A program made the position numbers and the translations under genes. The notes beneath the pieces are model-generated. The model was given only the letters and a program-made list of their open reading frames with translations, was not told where the DNA came from and made no database searches. DNA of 64,000 nt from Typha latifolia (lineage: Eukaryota; Streptophyta; Magnoliopsida; Poales; Typhaceae): NCBI GenBank assembly GCA_019914945.1, contig CM034110.1, positions 7,395,808-7,459,807 on the forward strand, in the 5' to 3' direction. Positions 1 to 12,855 of this stretch are shown piece after piece (the first letter of the stretch is position 1; each line of letters begins with the position of its first letter).

Positions 1-2503
1 TATAGGAGTCTAATGCTCTATAGGTCAAATACTTTACATCAAAGTTGCAGACTTTCGACAGGCGATATATGGAGCATCGGAGCAGGTTCATTTATTTTCA
101 CAACTAGAAGCATCATTAACAATTCAATTCATAATTTTCCTACATAAATTTTAGGGCAGTAGCAGATTCACAGCAAATGCATATATAGTACTTCCTTCTA
201 ACAGACGCCATCAAGTTTTCTCAACAAATATGATGCCAGAAGAATCAAATGATAATCTATGGCCGGTTGTCACTTGCAGACAACCCTCCAGAAAACAGTC
301 CCCCAATGCAAACAGGCAAGGGGGCATGCGTTCAACTTTTGATACCAAGTGGCACATGAAGTTGATACTTAGTTGTAAAAATATCGATTCAAGGAACTGA
401 CTGGAGTCCTCTGTAATTCCTTAAAAATCATGAAACAGTGTCTTGAAGAAACAGATACACATTTATTCAGGATACGAGTCTGATAATGGTAGGGAAAGAA
501 AATCATTAACACACAAGTCATTATATTACAACACTATTTTCAAAGAACATCTCACATCACCCTATGAAGATTTTATTTGGCATAAACTAACTAGAAAATA
601 ATAAATAGCTACACTAATAAAAGAAAACAATGAAAATGAAAGGAAGTGAGAAATATACCAGTAGAAAAGAAACAAAGATGAAAGTGAACAGGCTCTCACT
701 GACGTAACCTCTTTCTTTTCCAAGCTCCTAAAATATAGCATAGAGAGCAGCAACATGTAAACTGAAAAATTCTGTGGTTCTGCATCTTTAAAGGAAAAAT
801 AATTGAACAATAGAACTCATGCATACCGGAAGGACCATGAATCCCAAATCCTGGAGAGTTGGACCAGGCCGATGTAAATAGTGAACTCCTCGGGCAGCCA
901 AACCATGAATATACTAGTCATAGGAAAAACCATTGCAAAAATCCTGAAATTAGTCTTTACTAAATTAACAAACAAATATCAAAATAAAGTAAACTAAAAG
1001 AACATAATATCTCAGACTAAAATAGCTGCTTGGAGTCTTTGAACTACAACATAACTGTGTACCAAAAAAGTCAGAACCGGCTCTACTTTTAGACTCTTAG
1101 TGAAACTTTACTGTCTTAATCAATAATCGATCGACTGAGCTACTGCATATTTAGTTTCTTAATATTCTCTTAACAAGATTATAGTATAGAGACAGATTCT
1201 CCAATTGTATCTGTTGTTACTGTTAATATGAATTAGCAAATAATAACACAATAATCAACTCGAGGGGGGAAGAAGAGAAAAATAAATAAATATGTATCAG
1301 GTCCAGAGAAAAAAAGAAAATTAATATGCATCATCCCATATAGAATCAAAGGCAGGGGAGTGAAATGGCTAAAACTTAAGATATGGGCGAGATGTTGTAA
1401 ATTAGGGAATACATAATAATACGTACAAAACATAATAGAAATAGGACTGTGCCTATTGATGGTATCAGATATTATTAAGTAATTGGGTACAAAAGAATGT
1501 CCAACAGTTTGCAATATTTCGAGAAACAGGTCTACTAATTGCATATTCATACCATACCACGTTATAGGAAAGACTCAGATACTCCTTGACTTGTATAATG
1601 AACAAATAATTTCTCAACTTTCCTCTAAATTTTCTCTTAACTATAGTGTCTTCATGTTCTAAGAACAAATTAAAGGCTCCTCGATGAGTTCTTTCCTGAG
1701 TTCACTGAAGAAATTATTCCCTTGCTTCTCTTGCATTGGCATTGGTGAGAAGCGCTGATAAGTGCTTCAACAACTTAATTAAAATTAGAAAAATTACTTC
1801 TGCTACTTTGTAGTGCAAAACATTCTAAACTATTTTTTTTCTCCCTTCTGAATAGTGAAATATAAACGATTGAAGTAACCCAATTTTTGCATGGTAAGTA
1901 TAAACAATTCCTTGGTAGAATGGTAGTTTTAAGTGACTTAATCTTCGCTAAGAAGAATATGAATCAGCTTAAAGAGGCCAGGTGCCTCAACATCAAAAAA
2001 GAGGGATCTCAGGGAAAAAAAAGAAGAAGAGCAAAACATCACATTGGGCAATCTAATTCTTCTATCCCATCTTTGATCTAAAACTAAAAAGTTCCGACGT
2101 CAATATATTTTACAAGGCAGATTGAGTTGAGCCTAACGAGAAAAACCATCGCAAGATTAAAAAAAAGAAAAAGAGCACCAAATTGGACGACAACAAAAGT
2201 GAACCAGATCAACAAGACCATCAAGAAATATATATTTTTTTTAAAAAGAACGAAATCCATGTCGAAAATTACCTGCAAAACTAGGCCTGCAAGAAGAAGC
2301 CTCCACTTCTCCAAAAGGATTTTAACCTCCACCGCCGTCTCCATCGAAACCCTCCTCCATAGCTGTTACAAAGAAATAAAGAGGGATTACCCCAAAGATT
2401 CCCAAAAGAACACCAAAATCGCCCCAAAATTAAAAAACCCTCAAGAAAAAGGAAAATTAGAGATTAAGACCTTGGAACCCTCGCGAGCAATGTAAACCGT
2501 CAT
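1..2503 (-). CDS. Inositolphosphorylceramide synthase (ERH1/IPCS-like), 5' part only
   Basis: Transfers phosphoinositol from phosphatidylinositol to ceramide, a Golgi membrane step in plant sphingolipid synthesis (family knowledge). Four coding exons are visible: 2471-2503 ([11 protein letters not shown]), 2273-2362 (starts LWRRVS, contains [10 protein letters not shown]), 827-913 (contains [20 protein letters not shown], the family signature) and 659-727 (starts [11 protein letters not shown], ends in a hydrophobic stretch). All junctions are GT-AG and phase 0, and they join into one open frame of 93 codons. The third intron (728-826) is short and the second (914-2272) is long. The rest of the gene, including the later membrane segments and the catalytic histidines, lies left of the window; no further exon was found in 1-658. 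The ATG at 2503 was preferred to the in-frame ATG at 2344, because the latter would lose the conserved N-terminus. Sure of the family; the exact paralogue is not decidable. Confidence 0.9.
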
Positions 2504-2721
2504 GACTGCTTCTTCTTCTGCAAATACGAACAGAAATTGCTCCCATACTACATCAACATCCACCCTTTGATCTCAACATCCGGAATGATGAATTTAAATT
2601 CCCTTTGCGTATTTTATTATCAAATATGGCAAGAAAGTGCCCTTTATTCTTTAAAATTGGAGATCTCTCCCTTCGGATCGCCGCTGACGGTTAGATGAGA
2701 GCGCTGAAGCGGCGTCCGGAG

Positions 2722-2723
<2 letters not shown>

Positions 2724-2761
<38 letters not shown>
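2724..2761. repeat. (GA)n microsatellite in IPCS 5' region
   Basis: About 19 uninterrupted AG dinucleotides lie some 220 bp upstream of the IPCS start codon, probably in its 5' UTR or proximal promoter. GA/CT tracts in this position are common in plant promoters and bind GAGA-type BBR/BPC factors; any such role here is inference. Confidence 0.9.
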
Positions 2762-2763
<2 letters not shown>

Positions 2764-4669
2764 CGGGTGGGGATTGCGCCTCCGGGTGCGGTAAAAAGGA
2801 AATGAAAAGATTAGGGCTTTTTTGTAAAAGTGACGTGATAAAATACTATATTTTCAAACTAATTTTTTTGGCCCATGAGGTTGATTTTATCTGCGTTTCT
2901 GCCCCTGGCCAGCTATTCTTCCTTCCTTCGGACAGTTTGCACATAGCACCCTATATTATAAACTTCTTACGGTTCAAGCCATATTTTATTGTTTCTTCTT
3001 GAAAAATATTTATTTAACGTCTTGCCTTAATTTTAATTTATTTTATTTTTTAAAATAATATTTTCAAAAATTTGAGGTTCCCTTATTAATGACTATAATA
3101 AAGTTACACATTTTCATTTATTAATTTTTTTAATGTTTTATATTTTCTTTTTTTTCTATGCCACTCATATTTAAATTGTTATTCTAATATAAGAGTATTT
3201 GAGTTAATTATGTCTACATTCCTGAAATATACTTGGTTTTCACCCCCAAACTTTTTTTAGGTTATAATGTCTCATCTCTTTATTCTACCGCCCACTCTTG
3301 CTCTTACCATCGGCGAGGTACACTACTGTAAGGCTCGCTCTGTATGGGACGGGGGGCCAGCGACGAGCTTATTATCATTGCCCTCCCATTTGTGCGCCGC
3401 TTGATACCTACCAAGGTAGAAGAAACGAGTAGAGAACGGAGAGAGGAGAGAGAGAGAGCAATTATATAATTTACTATTTTAATTAATTTATTTTAATAAT
3501 ATATTAATTAGGGTTATAATAGCTATTGGGTGCATTTTGTCATGATCGTTTGACTTTTTACTCAGATCCAAAATTTAGAAAAAAAGACATTGCAACCTAA
3601 AACACAGTTTAAAATGTAACGATAAAAATCGGGTATAATTACAACGGTGTAACTACAATTAATCCAAATTCGTAAGTACGGGGGCATCCGGGCTTGTTGT
3701 CAAAAAGAAAAAAATGAATTAGTCTCTTTAGTAAAAGAAAAGGACTCCTTTACAAAAGAAAATTGATAAGATAGAAGTTGAAATGAAAACTTTCAAAAGG
3801 TGAGGTGCTTCCTGCAAATTTCCCTACAGTTTTCTTCTAGTTTGGCTGCTGGCCAAGTTGGACTTACGCTAGTGGATGTTAATGATGCTTATGATAGGGG
3901 AGGGGGTCCCACTCGATAGAGGGACCAGATTGGATTTGCTGTCACCTCGTGGGTTGCACTCAAGTGAGGGAATTGGAACCCCACTTTATTAACATTTGAA
4001 TATAATATATAGAGCCTTACGAATAAAAAGGACTGTTTGATTGAATTCGGCAAACATTTGGGGCTGATTTGAAAAAAAAAGAAAGTAAATTTGTTTATTC
4101 TCGTTGCTACGAATCTTGTTCACAAGTTTGATAGAGAAGTCAATGAGGGTGATTAAAAGGACTTCCATCTGAATCCTATGCCATTAGGTACCAGTGAAAG
4201 TTAAGATTGGAAGTTTGGATTCATTTAACTTGGTCAAACCGCCTATTTTGATCGTATATTGATCGTTGGAATTTTTTATACCCAAATCCTTGCTGATTGG
4301 ATCGAATCAAGTTTAAATGAAATTATATATTTGATCCGTTTTTCTGGTAGATGTATAATTGTACGTAAACCTGCATGATTTTTTTTAATTTAGTTATCAA
4401 AACTATTTTAATTTAAATAGTTTTTTAACAGTCATTTATTATATAAATGAGTTAAGTTAATTATATATGCAAGATGATATTAATACTCTAGAGTAATATT
4501 TCTCAATTAAGATAAAAATTAAATAGGGTCTTTTTAAAAAAAATAAAATTCGAATATCCTCCCACTTCATACAAATATATATGTACTTGGGAATTGGGAT
4601 GATAAAGAAAATAAAATGTAAAAATAAATATCTGAAAGAGAGAAGGTTTTAGGGGAGGGGGTGCGACGC

Positions 4670-4685
4670 GGTGCCACGTGGCGCC
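4670..4685. promoter_or_regulatory. G-box/ABRE-like near-palindrome
   Basis: The 16 bases GGTGCCACGTGGCGCC are a near-perfect inverted repeat (one mismatched pair) centred on CACGTG, the G-box bound by bZIP and bHLH factors. ACGTGGC also matches the ABA-response core. It sits inside a GC-rich island surrounded by AT-rich DNA, about 2.2 kb upstream of the IPCS start and 2.7 kb upstream of the DUF620 start, so it cannot be assigned to a gene. Function is inferred. Confidence 0.4.
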
Positions 4686-5151
4686 GGTTGGATGTAGTCC
4701 GTACTTGGCCGGCAATTTTGGAGAAATCGGAGGGCGAAAACGGAAGATACGAGATTTGTACCTCCACGCACCGATTCAGCCGCCCGCGGCCGCCCCCACG
4801 TTCTTCGCGCCCTTGTTATGCCCCAACAAAATTCCATTCTTAGCCCCCTACAACGGTCATTATTACGATTCTACCCTAGTATTTCACAATGTGTGGCATA
4901 GCATCTATAAATACTTTGAATAAAACTATAATAAATATTATAATATTTTTTAAAAAATGCACTATAATTTTCATTACTTATTATTCACACCTAACCATAT
5001 GGATATTAATTATTTAACTCTTACATCTTGCTTATAACAGCTAAAAAATATTCGTTAAATTAACTATATATGTAAAATTATCATAATACTCTTAAATTTA
5101 GTATTCTCTCTGTTCATCACCTATTGTGTACAAGTAAACATAAGATAGTCA

Positions 5152-5157
<6 letters not shown>

Positions 5158-5192
<35 letters not shown>
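5158..5192. repeat. (AT)n microsatellite
   Basis: About 17 AT dinucleotides in an intergenic spacer. Confidence 0.95.
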
Positions 5193-5194
<2 letters not shown>

Positions 5195-7389
5195 CAATTT
5201 TAATTGTGTTTATTCTAATCTTATGATCCTCTGTATTTAATTTTAGACACAATTAAGACCGTTAATATGCGTGATTAATATATTGGCACCTCGACGAGTA
5301 GGCCACGCAAATTTACTCTTATTTTTGACATATTCTCTTTCCTTTCAACGTCAAACTTAAAACTTTATTAGCTCTCTAATTAGGATGGTAAATTTAAGGT
5401 TTAATTACTACGATCTAATATATTATTACACCTATGAAGGTTGACAAGTAGAATTGTGTAATTGTCACTAAAATATAACACCGAGATTTTAATAACTAGT
5501 CCCACAGACTAATTTTATATTTTTATCTTTTAAAAGTATAATGTGGTAGTATAGTTCAAGGGTATGTAATACAATAGAGAATTAATTCCATGTGGAATTA
5601 CTACCTTACCTAAAAGTCTTTTAAGTTAGGTTTGGAACTCGAAGAAGTTTCAAGAGGATAAATAATTGAGTAACCACAAAACTAGCTCGCTTTGTCATTT
5701 ATCAAAGTGGCAATAATTCTCTTGTGAAGAAGACAAATGTTAGGGTCACCTAATTAAGTTCCAACAAGCCACTTATTAACCCTTTTTAAGACATGCAAGT
5801 AAAGTATATATATTTTTCTTTCTTTACTCTAAAAACTTAACATAATTTGAATTCATGAGCACTGCTCCGTTACCATATTAATTCACTACTCTAAAAGTTT
5901 TAAAACATTAATTATTCTTTTTCCACGTAATTGATGTATGTGGATGTAACTTCTAAATGCTAGTCAACTTATCCTAGCTATTAATTAGCTTTAAGAAGGC
6001 CATGAAGCAATGTTGGCCGGCGAGGGTCGGCACCTTGTAACTTAAGGCATGCATGCATGATGACTTGATCATGAGCTTGGAGATTAATTAGTTGTAAGCA
6101 CTTGTATTACAAGAATGGAGTAAGTGGGTGGTCACACATGCTTTTGCTTGAAGCTTAATTTATAGAGAGTGACCTAGGCATATTACATAGCTAAAAGTGT
6201 CATATATTGCACTCCAAATTAGTTATGACTCTAATACTCTATGGGTGAATATCTCAAGTTTGATATACATTTTAGAGTATATAGATTGAACAACTGGGCA
6301 AAGATGCCTTCGACTAGTAGTCAGGGTTATCGCCTCTCTAAAACACAATAATTAAATATAGATGGTCTTAGAGAAGAATAATCGAAAGTTTAAAACGAAA
6401 ATAAGATGTAGAATAACATACATGGCGACGTGCGTAATTTGAACTTGGTGATTCTATGTCGGATGGTGCATGAACAGCTAAATATCTCTGCTCTGCACTC
6501 AGTTGTTGTTGAACTATTGATTAGGGCAAGAGTAGAAAACTAACCACGATATCCTCGTACTGTTTAGAATTGTCGGAGTAAAGATATGTGTGAGTGTGAG
6601 TGTGAGTGTGTTCCAATCTGATGGGGTTCGAACTCAGTGTCATCTTCTTTTATGTGTGTCCTTCGGGCTTTGTATTTTGTTTTTCTTGCTTTGTTGTAGG
6701 TTTATTATCAATTGATTTTAGGAGCCTTTTATTGGCATCAGTTGATGATTCATGCTTAACTCTCTCGCTCTTGGGGGTTCGCAGTGTTGTGTCTTTAATT
6801 CTCAAATTACATCTGAGAATCCACTAAAAGCTTTGCATTTTATTTGTGTCTTTGAGCTTAGTACTTTATTTTTATTAGTCATATAATGTAGTGCAATAGC
6901 TAAATACGAGACTTTGTGTTAAAAAATATTGTCCTATTCTCTCTCTCTGTGTATCAAGTTTGAGATAATGGAACTATCTGCGGCCTTTCCTCCACGTAAC
7001 ACACAAATTATAAAAAAAAAAGTGTTGGGCGAAATCGAATTCCTGAAAAAGTTAGACGCTATCTAATCGGTCAACGGACTCCAACAGTCAAAATTAACAA
7101 AAAAAAAAACAAATGACGACGTCCAATAAAAGCAAATAATGTCAACGCCCCTTTATTTATTCCAAGACTTGCTAGGTTGAACGAAAGGGAGTAGCACATC
7201 GTGCACTCACGACTAAAATTAATTACACATTTCTTGTTTTCCTAAGAAGACTATATTACTTTGCACTTCAGCGAGGATGGAGTAACGAGAAAGGCGAGGA
7301 GTGCTTCTTCATAGCTTCCCCCTATCTCATTCCAGGTTAACATTCCCCCCCCCCTCTTTCTCTCTCTCCCTCTCTCTCCATTAATTCCA

Positions 7390-9453
7390 ATGAAGAAATT
7401 ATGCCCAAATTGGGACCGAGAAGATGGATTGGATACGGTGCTAGAAGTCCCAATCCCTGAGCCTGACGAGACCTTCTTATCAACTGGCAACTCCAAACCT
7501 ACCAAATCCTGGCGCACCAACATGAAGGCATGGCTGCGTTTCTATGCCGGCCGACACCCGCCGTATTCGCTCGATGGAGAAGCCGACCTGCAGCTCATGC
7601 TCGGAGTCGTCAGCGCGCCGCTCGCGCCGCTACCGATCGAAGACTACCAAACCATCGCGTCCTGCGACGTGAAAGAAGGCCCTCTTGTAAGTCTTCTCAC
7701 TTATAAAGATTATTGTTTAAGAGTTATATAAGGAGTTAACACGTAGGGGTATCAGGACAGATCTAGCTAAACTTAATGCACATCTCTTTCTGTAGACGGA
7801 GTCGATGGCGAAGTACATACTGCGGCAATACATCGCGGCGGCGGGAGGGGAGAAGGCGTTGAGCTTGATGAGCAGCATGTACGCCATGGGGAAGGTGATG
7901 ATGAAGTCGTCGGGGAATGGTAGCTACGGCCATGGCAAGGGTAGTAGAGTAAATTTTAGCGGAGGGGAGATGGGTGGGTTCGTTCTATGGCAGAAGAAGC
8001 CGGAGATGTGGTGCATGGAGTTGGTGGTGGCCGGCTGTAAGATTAGTGCCGGGAGTGATGGGAAGGTGGCGTGGAGGCAGACTCCATGGCAACAACGTTC
8101 ACATGCATTTAGGGGCCCACCACGTCCCCTTCGTAGATTCCTCCAGGTAATTTACAAATGCAACCTTTCTTTCATATTTTTTTCCTTACTATAGACTATA
8201 GTAATTAGGATTAATTACATCTAAACTCTCTAAAATATTGCCTATTTTCTTATAGATCCTTTTACGACGATATTAACAGAAAATGTTAAAGAACTATTTT
8301 ATCTTTTAACCTTTTTTAAAAGAAAAAAATAAGGGTAAAATGGTCTATAAAATGCACAATCATATGCTGGTATCGAATACTATTATTTTTATCAATATCA
8401 ATGTGCTGGAGAGCAAGAGGTGTGCATGATATATGACACAAACTTTTCTCTTTGACCAACCCAACTGCTAACTCCAGTCTTTACATTAAATATGTGGTCG
8501 GTCATGTATGAGACAAAGTCTATTTCTAATTCACACCTACTAAATTAATTAGTAACTTAGTTAAAATGATGCACATTTTTCAACACCAACCAACAGGCAA
8601 CTCCAGTCCTTAACATTCACTTTACCTTTACAATGATTCAGATCATATAACATCTTCCAACACGAACAATAGAAAGAAGAATTATGATTTACACCACCTT
8701 GTGTTTTGTTTTAATTATCATTAGCATATAATAGGGTGTTAAAAACAGTAAAATCTTTTCAGAAATTTCCTAAAAAATATTAAATACTCATATATACTGC
8801 TGCATATCCTTCATGCATGATTCGAACAGGGTCTGGATCCCATCTCCACCGCCACGCTCTTCTCCCACGCCGCCTGCATCGGCGAGAAGGCGATCAACGG
8901 CGACGACTGCTTCGTCCTCCAGCTCGACGCCTCGCCCGCCGCCCTACGCGCCCGCGGCAGACGCAACGCCGACGTCGTCCGCCACACCGTACGGGGCTAC
9001 TTCAGCCAGAGGACTGGCCTCCTCGTCCAAATCGAAGACGCCCACCTCGTCCAAATCAAAGACCCCTCGACCCAAGAGATCGCCTACTGGGAGACGAACA
9101 CCGAGTCCTTCATCGACGGCTACCGAGTGGTCGACGGCGTCCACGTGGCGCACTCAGGGCGGACCACCGTGTCATTGGTGAGGGTCGGCGAGAAGGGGGA
9201 GGGGAGGACGAAGTCGATGGTGGAGGAGACGTGGAATATAGAGGAGGTGGAGTTTAATGTAATGGGGTTGAGTTTGGAGTGCTTCTTGGCTCCTGGAGAT
9301 TTAGAAGAGGAAGAGGAGGAGGAGGAGGAGATGGAGATGGATGAAGGTTGTGACGTAGCGTTAAACAGTGCACGTCCACCTCTTAGGTTTCAGGTTGGTG
9401 GTGGTGTTCGTATTGGACCATCACAGGTTGCTGCAGTTGATAGTGATTCGTAA
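7390..9453 (+). CDS. DUF620 family protein, 423 aa
   Basis: Three exons: 7390-7686, 7796-8146 and 8830-9453, all phase 0 with GT-AG borders, giving 423 residues. The N-terminus MKKLCPNWDREDGLDTVLEV is typical of plant DUF620 proteins. The DUF620 domain fills roughly residues 90-370: an AAGGEKAL stretch starts exon 2, PRPLRRFLQ ends it, and exon 3 opens with GLDPIST and contains CIGEKAINGDDCFVL, HTVRGYFSQRTGLLVQIED, YWETNTESFIDGYR and AHSGRT. The C-terminus carries a run of nine glutamates followed by MEMDE. The family is plant-specific and its biochemical role is not established; some annotations call members lipases, for which I see no catalytic triad. No signal peptide or membrane segment is evident. 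Exons are clearly GC-rich against AT-rich flanks. The start is the first ATG of the frame and matches the family N-terminus. Confidence 0.9.
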
Positions 9454-10320
9454 ATATTATTGGCAATTTTTAATAATGTCATTGAATGCTCTGGTTTTGG
9501 TTCATAATTAACTGTACTAATGATGCTTACCAAAATCGATCTGTTAGATGAATTTTAACAAGATTAACACTGAGAATACCATTTTAGAGCGGGTGTGATG
9601 GTGACAATTGGACGGATTCTGATCCATGTATCAGTACCCATCCAACAATGACGTATATGAACAACAACGATTAGACCTCGTATGATCACAACCATCAAAA
9701 GTATATGATCAATGCACTTGTGTGCCTAGATTTAAGCAGTGGGACATTATATTCTTCGATGGGCTATTGGGCTTTGCTTGTAATTGGGGCCAATTCAATG
9801 TATTCAGCATTATATATGTCTGGACACTAGGTGGCGTTTAGAAATAATATAACTCCTAAATTTGGTTAGCTACAGTTATTTCTTAAACTTGAATAAGATA
9901 GTTTAAACTGATTTTTTTTAATACAATATTTGAATGTGAACCAATTTAGTGATCATAATTACACTAAAACATGACAAAAAATAGTAAAATTTACAAGATA
10001 TAAGCAAATGACCAAAATACTCACACACTGAGAGGGGAAGGAAAGCAAAGGTAAAAGTAGTAAATAATTTTTGTTGGTAAATATAAAATAGTAGATGAAT
10101 GAGAAGAATGCATTTAAATAAAAATATGCTCAAACGATATCCAAACAGGAACTCAGTTGGTCATCAGGGGACCGATAAAAATCTTCTGAAAAGGGGGCGG
10201 GCAAAGAGGATGGATAGTTATTAAGTGGCCTTGAGTTGTATTTAGTCCTTGCAGTGAGTAATTCATACTAGGAACAAATTAAAGTCTCACATGGGCTGTG
10301 CTACTTATTCCTATTTGGCT

Positions 10321-10391
<71 letters not shown>

Positions 10392-11520
10392 GGGTATGGG
10401 CTAGTATCATTAACAGAGCTTGCAGATTTCACGTCTCTTTTCTGTTACAAGTAAAATATTTGTATATATACAAAGTTAATAGATAGGTACACTAAGATCT
10501 GGGAGTATGATCTCCATCACATCATGTCATAGACCACCATCAACACCCCCCACCATTGGACATGCAGCCCATCATCATTATGCACTCGGTCTAGATATGT
10601 AAGGCTTTCAGCATGAACGTGACGAGCACATGGGTGGGCCTCATGCATCCCATCACAACTCACAACATTTACATGGATGCCCATCACATACCTAAGAACG
10701 TGTAGTCCACTCAAGCAACGCATGAACCTCCCCACAAAATAATAAAAACAAAGCAGAGAATATAATACAGGGGCTTGTCTTTTGCAATGGGAGTTAAAAC
10801 TATAATTCCTTCCTACAAAACTCCCCAACGAAGGATAAAAATTTAACCTGTCGGTCAAACTTTGAATAGGGTCCGGTTCGAACAGTAGGTACGGCAAACA
10901 AGCCTTCACGCAGAAGGAAACACCACCCAGATTAAATTTAAAGTAAGAAAGACAACTCCTTCATTAATAAAGTGACAAATTAAGAGAAGACAGGTTAAAG
11001 AATAGAAGCATGAATTAGAATTCAGCAGTCAGCACCCAAGTAGGAGGAAATGCCAATAACCACTTGCTCAATATTACATATAATATGATTAGGATTACAA
11101 TAAAACCAACACTGCTTGCTAATAAAGATCCTTCTATAGCCAAAACAAAACAAACCTAAATGCTTATTATTTCTCGAGCCCACCCAAGCTCGAATCCTTT
11201 GCAAGTAAGAAAAAAAAAAGCCTGCAAAAAGCGAGGTCTAAAGTTGGTAAACATCTTGGAACTAAGAGTACATCTTATTGCAAAAGCACCCTTCGCTTAT
11301 TTCTTCTACCATCTACCATTCCTCCTCAAAGTAGTGAACTTCATCAAACATCACCTCTCTTTGCCAAAATAAAACCAATATGTAATCCCAAAAAAGAACA
11401 TCACCACCAACTAAAACAACAACAACAACAACTACTACTACTACTACTTCATTTGCTATGCTAAACCTACTAATGAGTAACTAAACAAAGAGGTTAGTAT
11501 GAGGAGGCACGAAATATCGA
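9454..11520. other. Intergenic, convergent 3' regions
   Basis: Space between the 3' ends of the DUF620 gene (+) and the next gene (-). It contains a compound CT/TA microsatellite and, close to the second gene's stop, CAA and CTA triplet runs (about 11,418-11,448) that probably lie in its 3' UTR. A 130-codon minus-strand frame at 10,517-10,909 shows no recognisable domain or coding signature and is not called. Confidence 0.55.
10326..10391. repeat. Compound (CT)n(TA)n microsatellite
   Basis: CT dinucleotides with one TTT interruption pass directly into TA dinucleotides; 66 bp in all. Confidence 0.95.
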
Positions 11521-12855
11521 TTAATAAGTCCATTCTTGGGGGAGACGGATCTCATGAGCTGGCACAGGGTGGTGATTGGTTTGGAGATGGTGGTTGCTCC
11601 GCTTCTGGTGGGATTGCATGGTGGCGCTTCTTCGACCCATTAAAGCATCTGCGTTGGCGACGGATTAGGACTTGATAAAAAAAAAGGTTTTTTCTTGCAC
11701 GGAGGCCCTCGTAAAGTCTATTATTTGCATACCGTGGTCTAGAACAAAGCCTCCAGGGTAACGAGGCTGGGCACCCAACTCCTCCAGATTCAAATTAAGC
11801 GTTTGGACAACTCTGGCAGGAAGAAGCACGGTGGAACAAGCTGCAAGAAAGCCAAAAGAATGAATTAGGATTTAGGAGCACACTGAAACTTGTAGCCTAA
11901 CAGAGAGGACCGAATAATAAAATAAAGCAAAACGAATGACTAACTTGGTTTTTTGCGGGGTTCTGTTGGGGTTCCGGTCCTCCGCGGTAAGAAGACCCCG
12001 GTGCCGGCAGACTCACGTTTGGCGCCGGCGCCGGAGAGGAAGACAGCTCGCATCCCGGAGCTCGGCTGGGTTTGCTGTGGCTTCTGAAGCGGAGGCCATG
12101 CGGATTGAGACAAACCCAAAGGAGCAGATGCCCTGTTTTGCCTTCCCCACGCGAATTGCTGCTGCTTTAGCAGCTGCTGCTGCCTCAAATGATGGAACTG
12201 AACAGCGAGAGTAACACAACATTCACAAAACGGTTTACAGAGGCATTTAATCGAACAGCCCGCAGGCAACAAGAGAAACCCACCTGAGCCGCTTGTAACG
12301 GAGACGGCTTTCTCGTTGGGTACAAGAGCTCGCGGCTTTGAAAGCTTTGTTGGGTTTGGGCCACTTGGCTGTAGTTGTTTTGCCTCAACCGCATCACCTG
12401 CCCAGCTGCTTCGTACAGCAGGTCTAATGGGTCTTCTTTTGGCTTCTCGAGAGGAGAAGTCGGTGGAGAAGTCACTTGAGAAGGGGACCAGCTTCCCATG
12501 GCGGAGAGGGTAGATTGCGGTGAGCTCGCCAGTACCTTACCCTTCAAATAGATTCAAATCACATCAAATTAGCCGATTTCAATAATACCCAGAAGCCAAA
12601 AACGCAAGAAGAGGCCAAACACCAACAACCAACCTGCGGTTTCGCCGTGGCGAAGCCAGAGAACTCCTTCCCGTCGTCAAGGAGGAATGAGTGCGCCATC
12701 CGCCGCGTCAACCCGGCCATGTACTCCTCCTCGTCGCTCTCGGTCCCCGTCACCGACTCCACCGGCGTCACGGACTTCTCCTCCTCCACAAAGAAGTCGT
12801 CATCCAGGAACTCCGACGGCAGCCAGAACTCGGCGTCTTCGAACTCCTTCGCCAT
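11521..12855 (-). CDS. Plant protein of unknown function, 322 aa (AEFWLP...LPQEWTY family)
   Basis: Five exons, reading down the minus strand: 12634-12855, 12284-12541, 11945-12197, 11733-11840 and 11521-11648; they sum to 969 nt. The N-terminus MAKEFEDAEFWLPSEFLDDD is acidic, followed by an acidic segment and GLTRRMAHSFL. Exon 2 has SPQSTLSAMGSW, exon 3 is glutamine-rich, exon 4 has CSTVLLPARVVQTLNLNLEE, and the protein ends in RLPQEWTY. This order matches a conserved plant family I recognise but cannot name with confidence; no enzymatic motif is visible. The last intron is only 84 nt. Reading through it hits an in-frame stop, and splicing at GGTATGC joins VLDH to DALMGRRS as the family has it. 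An in-frame ATG 18 nt upstream (12,873) is possible; the one chosen matches the family N-terminus. The exon 2 acceptor could instead fall 6 nt later (12,535). Confidence 0.75.

Larger units (their letters stand above)
2762..7389. other. Intergenic spacer, no gene recognised
   Basis: About 4.6 kb of AT-rich sequence between the IPCS promoter and the DUF620 gene. It holds an (AT)n tract, a GC-rich patch at about 4,640-4,850 with a G-box palindrome, a short GA-rich patch near 3,440-3,460, and a small TGTGAG minisatellite near 6,589-6,609. Open frames here are short, lack family resemblance and have no credible splice structure. I see no transposase or reverse-transcriptase remnants. Confidence 0.6.

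Noticed and set aside
2084..2344. 86-codon minus frame as a separate gene
   Set aside because: It is IPCS exon 2 read into its intron; the conserved N-terminus requires splicing from 2471-2503 and out at 2273.
2127..2495. 122-codon plus frame
   Set aside because: Antisense to IPCS exons 1-2 and intron; Lys-rich low-complexity translation without family resemblance.
5158..5192. AT run as a promoter TATA box
   Set aside because: A long dinucleotide tract over 2 kb from any gene; a microsatellite is the simpler reading.
8813..9257. Plus frames of 122 and 146 codons
   Set aside because: Out-of-frame readings of GC-rich DUF620 exon 3.
10517..10909. 130-codon minus frame
   Set aside because: No recognisable domain, no coding-like composition and no splice partners; could not be supported.
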